From UBA2705 sp963977125 (GTDB taxonomy: Bacteria; Pseudomonadota; Alphaproteobacteria; Micavibrionales; Micavibrionaceae), in the NCBI GenBank assembly GCA_963977125.1, contig CAXBNJ010000007.1, positions 1-64,000 of the forward strand: 64,000 nt of DNA, given 5' to 3'. The position numbers and the translations under genes were made by a program. Within the stretch, counting starts at the first letter, position 1. Every line of letters begins with the position of its first letter. Of the stretch, positions 43,461-52,805 are shown piece by piece. The notes below the pieces were generated by a model. It ran no database searches. It had not been told where the DNA came from and worked only from the letters and a program-made list of their open reading frames with translations.

Positions 43461-46400
43461 TTATTGCCCTAAGATTTGACGCAGTAATAATTGCGCCGGG
43501 TCTAAGATTTCTAAAACCTTATCTTGATCCTTGCTTGGTTGCGTCTGCTCCGTTGGCTCAGCCCAGCCGCCCGTGACATCTTCCGATTCTGGCGGTGTTA
43601 TCTGATTGTCATTATCCGCTGCTGGCACAGCGACAGGTGCAGCCTTTGGCGACTCTGTTTTCAGTAAATCTTGAAGCACTGTGTTTAAGGCATTATTTAG
43701 CTTACGGCTTATTTTGTTTTTCAAAAACTCTTGTACAATTTGTGAGGCAAAATCTTTGGCCGGCGCATTTAATGGCCCTTTCACAGTAAAGCTCACCGCA
43801 GGCATACCTTCACTACCCGCACCTTTAAAGGTAATTGTATTGCGCAGATCAACAGTCTTATTCGTCAGGGCAATCGTCCCGTTAACCAATAAATCAAAAT
43901 CGGCAGATTCAAAAAGACCTTTATCAATTTTCACTACACCGCTGACGATCTTATAAGGCAGATCAACCTTATCAAAAACAGTATGACCTTTTTTCATCGC
44001 ACTATTCATGACATCATCAAGCGCCCGAAGATTTTGCTCTAATTTCGTATCAATGCGCATGGTATGACCAATTTTGGCCAAATCTATGCCGTTAAGCGTA
44101 ATAGAATTACCGCTGAGCTTGCCTGAACCATTTAAACCATAAACAAGCGCCGATGAGCTTCGCCCTGCGCTCTGCCCCGTTACATCAAACTGTAAAACCC
44201 CCTCAATAAAGGATGGTTTTTTATGCGCATTAATCGTTTCAACAAGCGCTGCTGAATTAACATTCTGCATAGACACCGCGAAATCTAGATTACGAGCATC
44301 ATTCGCCTTATATGTTGAACGCCCTGTAAACACGCCGCTAAAGGCTTTGGCGCTCAAATCACTTAAGGTCAAATTCATATTAGCGATGGCCAGCTTGCCA
44401 GTTAGCGCCTCTATTTTATCCTTATTGAGATAAAATCTATCAATAGAGAAATCGACTGCAGCGACTAAATCACTGGCGACAGGCAGTTTAACATCTTTAT
44501 GCGACCACTCCGTCATCATGGCGGTTTTCTTGGTCGCGGCTTGCTTTAAAGGCGGCGTATAATGCAGCTCATCGGCCTTAACTTGCACGGAATATTCAGA
44601 TTTTTGTCCTATAAAGCGTGTCTTACCATTAATATCGAGGGTCGTTTTATTCACTTTGCCACGCATATAATCAAGCTGCACAGATTTATCCTTCAAAAGG
44701 CCGATGCGTGCTTCGAGCTGCGCAGCGCCGTTTAAATTGAAATCGCGCAGCGCGTCTTGAAAAGCGGGCAATTTAGACAAAACAGAGAATTTTTTAAGAT
44801 CAAAATCAAGCGTCAGTAAAGACACGTAATCTTTCGGTAGTTGTTCTTTATGCAGCGCTTTAACGCTCAAGCGCCCACCATCAACATCAATATGGCCATC
44901 CCAATTGTAATTGCCATTATCACCCAAAAGATCCAAATAAACCCCCGTTTTACTTGTCGGCAAATAAGTTGCTATGGCTTGAGGATCATTGATCGACAGC
45001 GCTAAATTCAGATCATAGCTTTCAGATTTATCCGTAGCATCAACCAAGCCTGAGACTTTAAACTGATTTGAATCAAGATAAGTTGCACTTAATCCGTCAA
45101 TCCGCACAACGCCGCTGGCTTTGGTTTGCGCATCTAATTTAAAATCTGTAATTTTACGTTGAGCCTGCACAATTTCGCCAAGCTGCACATGCCAAGAACC
45201 TGCGGGCATAGCAGGCAAGTCTTTAATATAGCCCATAACAATATCATGAAAATGATCTTGGCCTTTTTCAAGGTAAACATCGAACAGCGATACGCTGTCA
45301 CGCGCAACGACTTCGCGCTTTTTGTACAGGCTGCTTAAATCCAAGCGTTTGCCCGATAAATTAACGCGTGGAGGTTTTTGGTATTCTTGCACGTAAGACA
45401 GCGCATAAGCCGCATCTAAAAGCTTTAAGTCTGACGTGAAGTTAATATCTTTATCGCGTGATATAGTCAGCTTGTTCTTGGCATCAATATTACCCAATAT
45501 GCGTGCAACGCTATCTTTCAAACGCACATTAGCATCTAAGTTGCTGACCACTTCGAAGGATAATTGCGCTAAAGCTTTGCCTAAGACTTGCCCCTCAAGG
45601 TCAACTTCATATTTGTAACCACCATAAGAGATTTGGCTGTTTTGTGCTTTAAGCGCATAAGATTTTGCGTCCACTTCCTGCGCAAGGGAAACCATTGATT
45701 TATAGCTTAAACGATTATCGCTGCCTGTTGAGCCTTGTTTAGGCAATACATAATCAAGGCTCAGCTCACCTTGATAAGACAAGCCATCAGCCCATGACAT
45801 TATGCCCGCAACGCTCGATTTCGCTTGTTTATTCACGGCAGAAAACTGGCCATCAACGCCAATTATTTTCGCAGCAAGGTCTTGTATATCCAGCTTAGCA
45901 TTGGCGCTATAGGGTTCTTTGTTAAGGCTGAATGATAATGTCGTGTCAAAATGCGTCGGCAGCAAATTCTGCGCCAATTTAAAGTTTATATCCGTAATAT
46001 GCTGCATGGCTGAGCCTTGCCCATATTTAAGGTCACCGCCTTTTATTTCGATATTTCTGACCTGATATAACGAACCCTCTTTACTGCTTGGTGCTTTGCT
46101 TTCAGATTTGGCGCTTTTCGATAAGCGGTCTGATAAAATTTGAGTTTCCCATGACTTGCTATCCTGCATCCGGATAACCGGCTGATTAAGCTTTAAGCGA
46201 TCAACAACAATCTTGCCTTTAAGCAAATCAATAAGTGAAATATACAAATCAATTTGTTCAACGGCCACAAATAAGGGCTGATCTGTTTTTTCTTCAGTTT
46301 GCGCAATGGAGGGGGTTTCTGGCTGAAGCTGAATATCATAAACTTGAATATGCGGCGCGGGTAATAATTGGTAATTAATAGCGCCATTAACTTGAAGCTG

Positions 46401-46541
46401 ATAGCCCGCATATTGACGTACGCCATCAACAATATAAGGCTTAATACGCTCGCCCGAGATTGCGCCGCTCAATAAAAGCACCGCCGCAATAGATACGACA
46501 GAGAAAAACAGTAAAAAAGTACCGATAATTAATCTTTTCAC
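43461..46541 (-). CDS. AsmA family protein
   Basis: A 1026-aa inner-membrane-anchored periplasmic protein. One N-terminal membrane helix (about 3-25), then long beta-rich AsmA repeats. A C-terminal AsmA_2-like domain contains LNGIDLAKIGHTM, FDKVDLPYKIVSGVVKIDKGLFES and DLRNTITFKG. The last ~50 residues are Pro/Glu/Gln-rich. Family members are thought to act in outer-membrane biogenesis or lipid transport between membranes (VPS13/TamB-like architecture). Single gene, convergent with the exporter. Confidence 0.9.
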   Translation of the reverse strand: MKRLIIGTFLLFFSVVSIAAVLLLSGAISGERIKPYIVDGVRQYAGYQLQVNGAINYQLLPAPHIQVYDIQLQPETPSIAQTEEKTDQPLFVAVEQIDLYISLIDLLKGKIVVDRLKLNQPVIRMQDSKSWETQILSDRLSKSAKSESKAPSSKEGSLYQVRNIEIKGGDLKYGQGSAMQHITDINFKLAQNLLPTHFDTTLSFSLNKEPYSANAKLDIQDLAAKIIGVDGQFSAVNKQAKSSVAGIMSWADGLSYQGELSLDYVLPKQGSTGSDNRLSYKSMVSLAQEVDAKSYALKAQNSQISYGGYKYEVDLEGQVLGKALAQLSFEVVSNLDANVRLKDSVARILGNIDAKNKLTISRDKDINFTSDLKLLDAAYALSYVQEYQKPPRVNLSGKRLDLSSLYKKREVVARDSVSLFDVYLEKGQDHFHDIVMGYIKDLPAMPAGSWHVQLGEIVQAQRKITDFKLDAQTKASGVVRIDGLSATYLDSNQFKVSGLVDATDKSESYDLNLALSINDPQAIATYLPTSKTGVYLDLLGDNGNYNWDGHIDVDGGRLSVKALHKEQLPKDYVSLLTLDFDLKKFSVLSKLPAFQDALRDFNLNGAAQLEARIGLLKDKSVQLDYMRGKVNKTTLDINGKTRFIGQKSEYSVQVKADELHYTPPLKQAATKKTAMMTEWSHKDVKLPVASDLVAAVDFSIDRFYLNKDKIEALTGKLAIANMNLTLSDLSAKAFSGVFTGRSTYKANDARNLDFAVSMQNVNSAALVETINAHKKPSFIEGVLQFDVTGQSAGRSSSALVYGLNGSGKLSGNSITLNGIDLAKIGHTMRIDTKLEQNLRALDDVMNSAMKKGHTVFDKVDLPYKIVSGVVKIDKGLFESADFDLLVNGTIALTNKTVDLRNTITFKGAGSEGMPAVSFTVKGPLNAPAKDFASQIVQEFLKNKISRKLNNALNTVLQDLLKTESPKAAPVAVPAADNDNQITPPESEDVTGGWAEPTEQTQPSKDQDKVLEILDPAQLLLRQILGQ

Positions 46542-46719
46542 GTATCTAATCCAGACATCTAAAAATGTTTACGAGCAAAACCTTGAACTGACCTCACAAA
46601 GCCGCGCCTTAATAAAGCACGAATTCATTAAAATATAGGCTGTCTAATATAAAAAACAACCGTCATTAAATATATAATGGGTAGATCAATTCTGTATCTA
46701 TCTAAATATGACTGTCTAC

Positions 46720-47292
46720 TTATAAAGTAAAGGCATCATCTGACTTATCCGAAGCTTTCTGATGGCTCTTACTAAAGCGCGCCATAGCATCCAGAAAATT
46801 GTTTAAATCGGGCAGAACATCTGCGCGAAAAACCCGTCTTTCATCATGTGGCAAAGTCTCTAAAACATTACTATATAAGTTCAAAACCACATCTTGAAGG
46901 TCATCCATAGTCTCATTTTTATTAAGCAGAGCGTTATTGGACTCAATGATACGTTTGGTGAGCATATTTACTATCGCGCGCACTGTGGCATCGCTGCGTG
47001 CTATTTTTTCCGTCAACACGGCGCGAGTGACAATAATTAAATTACAATGCTCTACCGCGCGCACTGAGGCCGAACGTGGCCCATCAAAAACCAGCGCCAT
47101 CTCGCCGACGATTTGCCCTGGTCCTAATGTACATAAAATGACTTCACGATCATTGGCTTTGGAAAAAACTTCGACTTTACCACTTTGAATAAGATAGGCG
47201 TTATTGCCGTCCTGCCCTTCGGTAATAATCATATCACCGCAAGAGAAACTACACCGCTCTAATATCGCCATATCTTTAGCTGTTTTAATCAT
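46720..47292 (-). CDS. Cyclic nucleotide-binding domain protein
   Basis: A 190-aa soluble protein. Residues about 10-115 form a cyclic nucleotide-binding fold: FSCGDMIITEGQDGNNAYLIQSGKVEVF, then the phosphate-binding cassette GEMALVFDGPRSASVRA with the conserved Glu and Arg. The C-terminal 75 residues are helical with no helix-turn-helix, so it is not a CRP-type DNA-binding regulator. It may be a stand-alone receptor or work through a partner. Start could also be Met8. Confidence 0.88.
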   Translation of the reverse strand: MIKTAKDMAILERCSFSCGDMIITEGQDGNNAYLIQSGKVEVFSKANDREVILCTLGPGQIVGEMALVFDGPRSASVRAVEHCNLIIVTRAVLTEKIARSDATVRAIVNMLTKRIIESNNALLNKNETMDDLQDVVLNLYSNVLETLPHDERRVFRADVLPDLNNFLDAMARFSKSHQKASDKSDDAFTL

Positions 47293-47395
47293 TTAATAAA
47301 CCTTATATACGCATTGACCTTACAGATGGGCTAATTCCATAATATTAATGCATAATGTTTAATAAACCATTATTATTAAATCAAAATATAATTAA

Positions 47396-48100
47396 TCAGG
47401 CTTTGTCTTTTGTGATTTTTTTCTGCTTGTCTGTATCTTTTTTGACAAGAGCGCCCTTGAGTTTTGGCGTAATAATCCCTGCAGAGACAACAAGCTTAAT
47501 ACCGTCCTCAACGCTCATATCCAGATATTTAAGCTGCGTGCGTGGTACGAATAAAAGAAAGCCTGATGTCGGGTTTGGCGTTGTGGGTATAAACACATTA
47601 ATTGTTTCAACTTCGGTTTGGCTTTGTACCTCGCCCTCACTTGTACCCGTCACGAAGCCAATGGCCCATGTCCCTTTAAGTGGGTATTCAAGCATAACAA
47701 CCTCACGGAAAGCCTGCGATTGGCTCGCCATAATGGTTTCAACAATTTGCTGGATAGCGCCATAAAGTTTCGATACAATCGGCATGCGGTGTAAAATATA
47801 ATCTGATATTTTTATCAGTAAGCGTCCTAAAATATTCGTCGCAAACCAGCCAATCACCATAAAGAATATGATCGCCGCGACAATACCTGCACCCGGCAAA
47901 GCGTAAGGCTGATATTCCAAGGGAAGACGTTCTAAGGGTAAGATATTTTTGACAGAGGAATCGATAAAGTCAAAGAATACATAAGTCAGATAAATTGTAA
48001 TGGCGACCGGCGCTGTGACCAATATGCCTGCTAAGAAATACCCTCTTAGCCGCCCAGATATACCACGTTTACCGTCCATTTGGCTGTCGATTGGGGACAT
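47396..48100 (-). CDS. DUF502 family membrane protein
   Basis: A 234-aa inner-membrane protein with the DUF502 pattern. First membrane helix LRGYFLAGILVTAPVAITIYLTYVFFDFID, second AGIVAAIIFFMVIGWFATNILGR, then MPIVSKLYGAIQQIVETIMASQSQAFREVVMLEYP and the TNPTSGFLLFVPR segment. C-terminus Lys-rich. Function unknown in bacteria. Divergent from the 48288 gene. Confidence 0.92.
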   Translation of the reverse strand: MSPIDSQMDGKRGISGRLRGYFLAGILVTAPVAITIYLTYVFFDFIDSSVKNILPLERLPLEYQPYALPGAGIVAAIIFFMVIGWFATNILGRLLIKISDYILHRMPIVSKLYGAIQQIVETIMASQSQAFREVVMLEYPLKGTWAIGFVTGTSEGEVQSQTEVETINVFIPTTPNPTSGFLLFVPRTQLKYLDMSVEDGIKLVVSAGIITPKLKGALVKKDTDKQKKITKDKA

Positions 48101-48287
48101 AGTTTACCGCCTTATCTAAATTTTATCATGCTTAATTTACACTCTTATGATATAGAACCCATCTAGCTTAAGCGCAACCTAAAACGCAGAATAATACCAC
48201 AGAATCTGCTTTCGTTACGGTAAGACTAAGTTAATATTTTATGTATATAATACGTTAGAATTCGCTAATTTTAAAGAGACCGATGTA

Positions 48288-50474
48288 ATGCCCGTAAACG
48301 CAAATGAAATAATGCATGCTGATGCGCTCAATGAATGGCTCAAGCCTTATGCTGAGCTGAGCGGGCAGCATATTGATGACGTCCTAAGTGATGTTATTGC
48401 GATTTGGGCGCAAGATGACAAGCTGCACAATTCAGGTGACTTAGCCCTTAAGCTGACGCAAACATATTTGCAGCAACACAACATTACGCCTGAGGCACAA
48501 CAAAAAATTCTCGCTGATGTCGCTGATATAGAAGCACTAAAGCGTTTCCCTGACCATACAACAGGCGTTTTGCCCAAGGACCATAAAGGCGTAGAAACCG
48601 CCCTCGCCCATCTCTATGCCAAAGAAACGCAGCGCCCTGTTGCTATGTTTGAGTTTGACTTTGGTAATATGGGCGGCACAAATGAATTATTCCAACGCAA
48701 ATTTGCTGTGCAAGATTACGCGCAGGCCAATGGCATAAACGACCCAATTCAAGCGCAAAAACAATTTGACGCCCTTGCCCCTGAAATACGCCAAGGGCTT
48801 ATCTCGGACATCAACATAAAACGGACATTTGACAGCACCGATAAGGCTGCAAAAATTGTAACGCAGAGCATTTTAACTGACTTGGCGGCACATTACCCTG
48901 ACAGTAGCATAACGGCCATTCGCACAGGTGGTGACGAGTTACGCTTTATTATTGAGCCTGCAGATCCCAAGACCTATCAAGATGTAATTATGGCCGCGAC
49001 CCATAATGTTGAAATAAAAATGGCGCAGCTTGGTCTATTGGACCATGAGCATGCCAAAGGCCGTGACAATAAATACAAAAATGGTTTTGGCGGCGGGCTT
49101 GCCGCAATTGATATGCGCAACATTAATGACCCAGACAATATCACTGCAAAGATGGATATAGCTGTCAAAGGCCACAAAGACAGCATTGGTGAAATGCGCG
49201 TCAACGATCACATTGATATTCATGCGCGTATCAAACAGAATATGGGGATAGCTGTAGATACTGATTTGAGCCAGTTATCGCCTGAACTGCGCACTGAGTT
49301 TTACAATGCATTCATCGATAAAAAATATATATTGAACAGAAATGCCGAAAATATTCGTGCGCACGCGCCGAGCCCGGCCAATACACTCCATGAATATAAT
49401 CAGAACTGCGATGAAATTCTTTCAGCCATAGACAATACAAAAACGCCGCACGTTACAGATCCAACATTAAAATACGCAGCCAATGTCGAAGGCTTAGATA
49501 TCGCGTCTTATGACACAATCGAACAACGACGCGTTGCTTATATGGAGCAAATTCGCACCCCTGAATATGTTACGGCGAATAATGGCCAATCACTGAATAG
49601 CGCTATTACAACATTCATGAACCATGAAGCGCGCAGCTTAAATCCAATTGACCCCTCTGCCAAAGTCAGCACAATTAGCGACTTCACAGAAAATACAACA
49701 TTATGGCACGATGCTTCATCGCCAGAACCACATGCTTTATTTGTAGGGTTTCTAAATCTCGGTGGTTTAAATGACTTATTAGGCCATGATGGCGCTGACG
49801 CCGTATTAAAAGATATGGCGCTGATTGTTCAAGAATCTTTGCAACAAGCAGGCATAAACGAAAACCAATATGTTATCGCCCATAACGGTGGCGGTGAATT
49901 TCGTGTAGTCATACAGCCGCATTTGGCCACTCAAATCGCCTTAGCACAAGATGCGATAAGCGAAAAAACCGCTATTCTAAATAATCAAACCATAGACACC
50001 TATATGAAGGGCAAAGGCATTGATCTGGATGCGGCGACATTAAACAAAATTCAAGCTATGCGCTTTACCGATATAGAAGACCCCAAGGTTAGAACCGCGC
50101 TTTATAATGACAATAACTATGAACTGCGTATCAATGGCTTAATGGCGATTAGCACATCAGCCCCTATTGAAATTGATGCTGGCGCGCCGAACAAAGCATG
50201 GACGCCCGGTCATGCGCTTGGTTACATGAAAGATGATTTAGAAATAGCCACAGAGAGCTTCCGCTATAAAGCCATACTTGAAGCCCACGGCCTAGAGACA
50301 CAATCACCACCAATCCTAAAAGAATGCCATAGCAATCTGACTCATAATCGCGGTACATTGCATGGCTGCTTTGAAATTGCCGTTGAAAAAGTCGATCAAC
50401 AAACAGATAGTGAGAATAAGGGCGACAATAACCATCCCTCCATTCAGAAGGATCTACCACCCAATGCCCCCTAA
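48288..50474 (+). CDS. Large protein with two tandem GGDEF-like domains
   Basis: A 728-aa soluble protein. A first GGDEF-like unit spans about 95-300. Its metal-site strand reads VAMFEFDFGNMGGTNELF (about 118-135) and the signature is RTGGDELRFII (212-222). A second unit spans about 470-650, with ALFVGFLNLGGLNDLLGHDGADAVLKDMALIV (about 483-514), very close to the canonical NxxxGHxxGDxxL region, and a signature NGGGEFRVVI (533-542). Both signatures deviate (GGDEL, GGGEF) and the second lacks the metal Asp in FVGFLN. Cyclase activity is doubtful for unit 2 and possible for unit 1. No sensory or membrane domain is visible; the last ~50 residues are low-complexity. Confidence 0.75.
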   Translation: MPVNANEIMHADALNEWLKPYAELSGQHIDDVLSDVIAIWAQDDKLHNSGDLALKLTQTYLQQHNITPEAQQKILADVADIEALKRFPDHTTGVLPKDHKGVETALAHLYAKETQRPVAMFEFDFGNMGGTNELFQRKFAVQDYAQANGINDPIQAQKQFDALAPEIRQGLISDINIKRTFDSTDKAAKIVTQSILTDLAAHYPDSSITAIRTGGDELRFIIEPADPKTYQDVIMAATHNVEIKMAQLGLLDHEHAKGRDNKYKNGFGGGLAAIDMRNINDPDNITAKMDIAVKGHKDSIGEMRVNDHIDIHARIKQNMGIAVDTDLSQLSPELRTEFYNAFIDKKYILNRNAENIRAHAPSPANTLHEYNQNCDEILSAIDNTKTPHVTDPTLKYAANVEGLDIASYDTIEQRRVAYMEQIRTPEYVTANNGQSLNSAITTFMNHEARSLNPIDPSAKVSTISDFTENTTLWHDASSPEPHALFVGFLNLGGLNDLLGHDGADAVLKDMALIVQESLQQAGINENQYVIAHNGGGEFRVVIQPHLATQIALAQDAISEKTAILNNQTIDTYMKGKGIDLDAATLNKIQAMRFTDIEDPKVRTALYNDNNYELRINGLMAISTSAPIEIDAGAPNKAWTPGHALGYMKDDLEIATESFRYKAILEAHGLETQSPPILKECHSNLTHNRGTLHGCFEIAVEKVDQQTDSENKGDNNHPSIQKDLPPNAP

Positions 50475-50588
50475 AGGCACAGGGGATTCTTAATATTCAC
50501 TTTCCCTAATCTTATTTTCTCGAAGTTTTAGTTGCATTTATCCACAAACTATGTCATCTATATACCAACATCTATGGAATGACTTGCC

Positions 50589-50617
50589 TTGACTATACTA
50601 TCAAGCAGACTTTTTAT
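50589..50617 (+). promoter_or_regulatory. Candidate cspA promoter
   Basis: TTGACT (50589-50594), 17 bases, TTTTAT (50612-50617), about 45 bases before the cspA start. Confidence 0.5.
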
Positions 50618-50663
50618 CAGATGCTTGAAACTATATTTAAACTAACTAAGCAAGGAACTACCC

Positions 50664-50870
50664 ATGGCAACTGGAACCGTAAAATGGTTTAACCCTGATA
50701 AGGGCTTCGGATTTATTCAACCTGACGATGGCGGCAACGATGTGTTTGTACACATTACAGCTGTTAACGAAGCAGGCATGCAGAGCTTAAACGAAGGTCA
50801 AGCTGTTGAGTTTGACGTCGTCGAAAGCCGCGGCAAAGAAGCAGCAGGCAATCTTAAAATTGCTGGCTAA
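50664..50870 (+). CDS. cspA: Cold-shock protein
   Basis: A 68-aa OB-fold RNA chaperone. GTVKWFNPDKGFGFIQPDDGG and NDVFVHITAV contain the two RNA-binding motifs (KGFGFI and VFVHI). Length and sequence are typical of CspA-family proteins. Single-gene unit with its own promoter and a strong terminator. Confidence 0.97.
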   Translation: MATGTVKWFNPDKGFGFIQPDDGGNDVFVHITAVNEAGMQSLNEGQAVEFDVVESRGKEAAGNLKIAG

Positions 50871-50893
50871 TTAGCTTCCAATTTATAATTCTT

Positions 50894-50927
50894 AAACGCC
50901 ACTATGTTCATTCATAGTGGCGTTTTT
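50894..50927 (+). terminator. Rho-independent terminator of cspA
   Basis: Perfect 13-base arms AAACGCCACTATG (50894-50906) and CATAGTGGCGTTT (50913-50925), six-base loop, followed by TT. Confidence 0.95.
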
Positions 50928-51045
50928 CATTGGGCGGGCAGCTATAGGCTTTTCCAGCTACCCCCCCTGTTTTAATTTACCCTATGCAGTCCTTGTGTTT
51001 TTACGCTATTGTGAAGGAGCTTTATAATAATAGCGGTACAAATAA

Positions 51046-52149
51046 ATGCATAATGCCTTTTCTTCTCTATGTATGCTGTTAATGCTCTGCGTGACTTTAA
51101 GCGCCTGCGCTAGCCCCAGCTCACATTATAAAACAGCATCAAAAACTGAAATTGACGGCGAAATTAAAATCCAGAAAACCATGGCGTTTGAACAAAAGCG
51201 CAAAGAAGAAGAGCATGTCGGCGCCATAGCCCACAAAATATTAACCTCAAACGCTCAATTATGCGACACACAGCATAAGGACCTTGGTTTCACCCTATGG
51301 AATGCTTATTTCAACCATGGTGAAGACCGCGAGATTGCTCAGACACTCTATGATTTAGATCATGTGTATCAAGTGAAATATGTCTATGCAGGCAGCCATG
51401 CCGCTGAGCAAGATATCCGCGTTGGCGATAAAATAATCGCAATAAACGAGATTGATATATCTTCCAAAAAAACAAGCCTCACCGCGCTTACAAAAGCCCT
51501 TAATCACAATAACAGCGATAAAGTTGATAAAGCGATCCGCCTTATTTTATTGCGCGGCGATCAACAGCTCTATAAAGATATTCGCCCCGTGCTTATTTGC
51601 CCCTATTCTATACGTTACGATGAAAAATCAATGGAAATTAATGCCTATGCTGACGGCAAAATGATCATCGTAACGCGCGGCTTGTACAGATTTGCCCAAA
51701 CCGATAATGAGCTCGCTTTAGTACTCGGCCACGAGCTCGGCCACAATATTATGAAGCACAATATTAAGTCTTCATATAATCAAGCTCTGGCTGAATTAAG
51801 CACGGCCATTATTGAGATCACAGTGAATAGCACGGGATATAAAATGCCCGATATTCTTACAAATACGATACGGACTCGATCTGCACGCGTAAATAGCGTG
51901 GAATTTGAACGCGAGGCTGACTATACGGGGCTTTACATGAGCGAACGCGCTGGATACGATACGGCGCAGGCTATTAATTTTTGGCGACGCATGGCCGTAG
52001 AATTCAGCGCCTCGAACATTAGTAAACGCAGCACTCACCCTGCCACAGCGGAGCGTTTTATCTATCTAGAAAAAACCTATCAAGAAATTCTCGCAAAGAA
52101 AAACTCTGGCCAAGAATTGCGGCCAAACCTAAAGGCCAACGCAAAATAA
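51046..52149 (+). CDS. M48 family metalloprotease, lipoprotein with PDZ domain
   Basis: A 367-aa envelope protease. A lipoprotein signal ends in the lipobox LSAC (Cys21). A PDZ-like region at about 110-175 contains YAGSHAAEQDIRVGDKIIAINE. The catalytic zinc motif HELGH is at 229-233 (LVLGHELGHNIMKH) and the third ligand lies in EFEREADYTGLYMSERAGYD. C-terminal STHPATAERF is typical of M48 proteases such as BepA/LoiP-like proteins in outer-membrane quality control. Exact substrate unknown. Convergent with the exonuclease gene. Confidence 0.93.
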   Translation: MHNAFSSLCMLLMLCVTLSACASPSSHYKTASKTEIDGEIKIQKTMAFEQKRKEEEHVGAIAHKILTSNAQLCDTQHKDLGFTLWNAYFNHGEDREIAQTLYDLDHVYQVKYVYAGSHAAEQDIRVGDKIIAINEIDISSKKTSLTALTKALNHNNSDKVDKAIRLILLRGDQQLYKDIRPVLICPYSIRYDEKSMEINAYADGKMIIVTRGLYRFAQTDNELALVLGHELGHNIMKHNIKSSYNQALAELSTAIIEITVNSTGYKMPDILTNTIRTRSARVNSVEFEREADYTGLYMSERAGYDTAQAINFWRRMAVEFSASNISKRSTHPATAERFIYLEKTYQEILAKKNSGQELRPNLKANAK

Positions 52150-52156
52150 GTACGAC

Positions 52157-52702
52157 TTATGGACGGAATTTTGGTGCGATTTTTAAATAATATTCCGCAG
52201 TTAATTTAGCATCCACCAAAGCACCATGAAACTGCGCGCGGCTAGAGCGATCAATCTTGTACAGATCAAGCATGTTATCAAGGCCGTTTTTCACGGGATC
52301 AACCTGCTGAGCCCATTTTTTAATATTCAACCAATCTGTATGCGGGATAGCTGCAAAGCCTGCTCTGACCAGTTCAATATTTGTAACGTCTTCATCTACG
52401 GAATGATCTGTTGATGCGTCATACCAGCAATGGTGAACAATCTCATCACCATCAATAAAATCAAGAATTTCCTGCGCAACGTCTTTAAAAACGGGCTGAG
52501 CTTTTAAGGATTCATCTGTAATGCCGTGAACTTTCGCCGCATCAGGGTGGCTGGCGCGCCCTTCTGGGTTAATCAGCCATTCTTTTTCCACGCCTGTGAT
52601 TTTTCTGTTAAAAATTTCAACAAGCCCCACCGCAATAATGCGATCGCCCGTATGAATATCTAACCCTGTTAATTCAGTATCTAAAACCACTAAACGTGTC
52701 AT
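52157..52702 (-). CDS. DnaQ-like 3'-5' exonuclease
   Basis: A 181-aa DEDDh exonuclease. ExoI motif VVLDTELTGLD carries Asp8 and Glu10 (consensus DTETTG, here Leu for the second Thr). KVHGITDESL is seen, ExoII Asp in CWYDAS, and ExoIII HGALVDAKLTAEYYL with His and Asp. It is shorter than most alphaproteobacterial DnaQ (about 230 aa) and diverged in the middle. It may be the Pol III epsilon subunit or a second DnaQ-like nuclease. Confidence 0.85.
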   Translation of the reverse strand: MTRLVVLDTELTGLDIHTGDRIIAVGLVEIFNRKITGVEKEWLINPEGRASHPDAAKVHGITDESLKAQPVFKDVAQEILDFIDGDEIVHHCWYDASTDHSVDEDVTNIELVRAGFAAIPHTDWLNIKKWAQQVDPVKNGLDNMLDLYKIDRSSRAQFHGALVDAKLTAEYYLKIAPKFRP

Positions 52703-52805
52703 GATTATTGCGCCCTTATATTATTTTCATAACCGTAAGATAGCGCTATTTACACAGCGAGTCAACGCCACACAAAATCCGACACAATAAGGCTCAATAG
52801 AACGA

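Noticed and set aside
46720..47292. Cyclic nucleotide-binding protein as the CRP that would use the motA site
   Set aside because: It has the nucleotide pocket but no helix-turn-helix, so it cannot be the DNA-binding regulator.
47355..47765. 136-codon plus-strand frame opposite the DUF502 gene
   Set aside because: The DUF502 reading on the minus strand matches the family; the opposite frame matches nothing.
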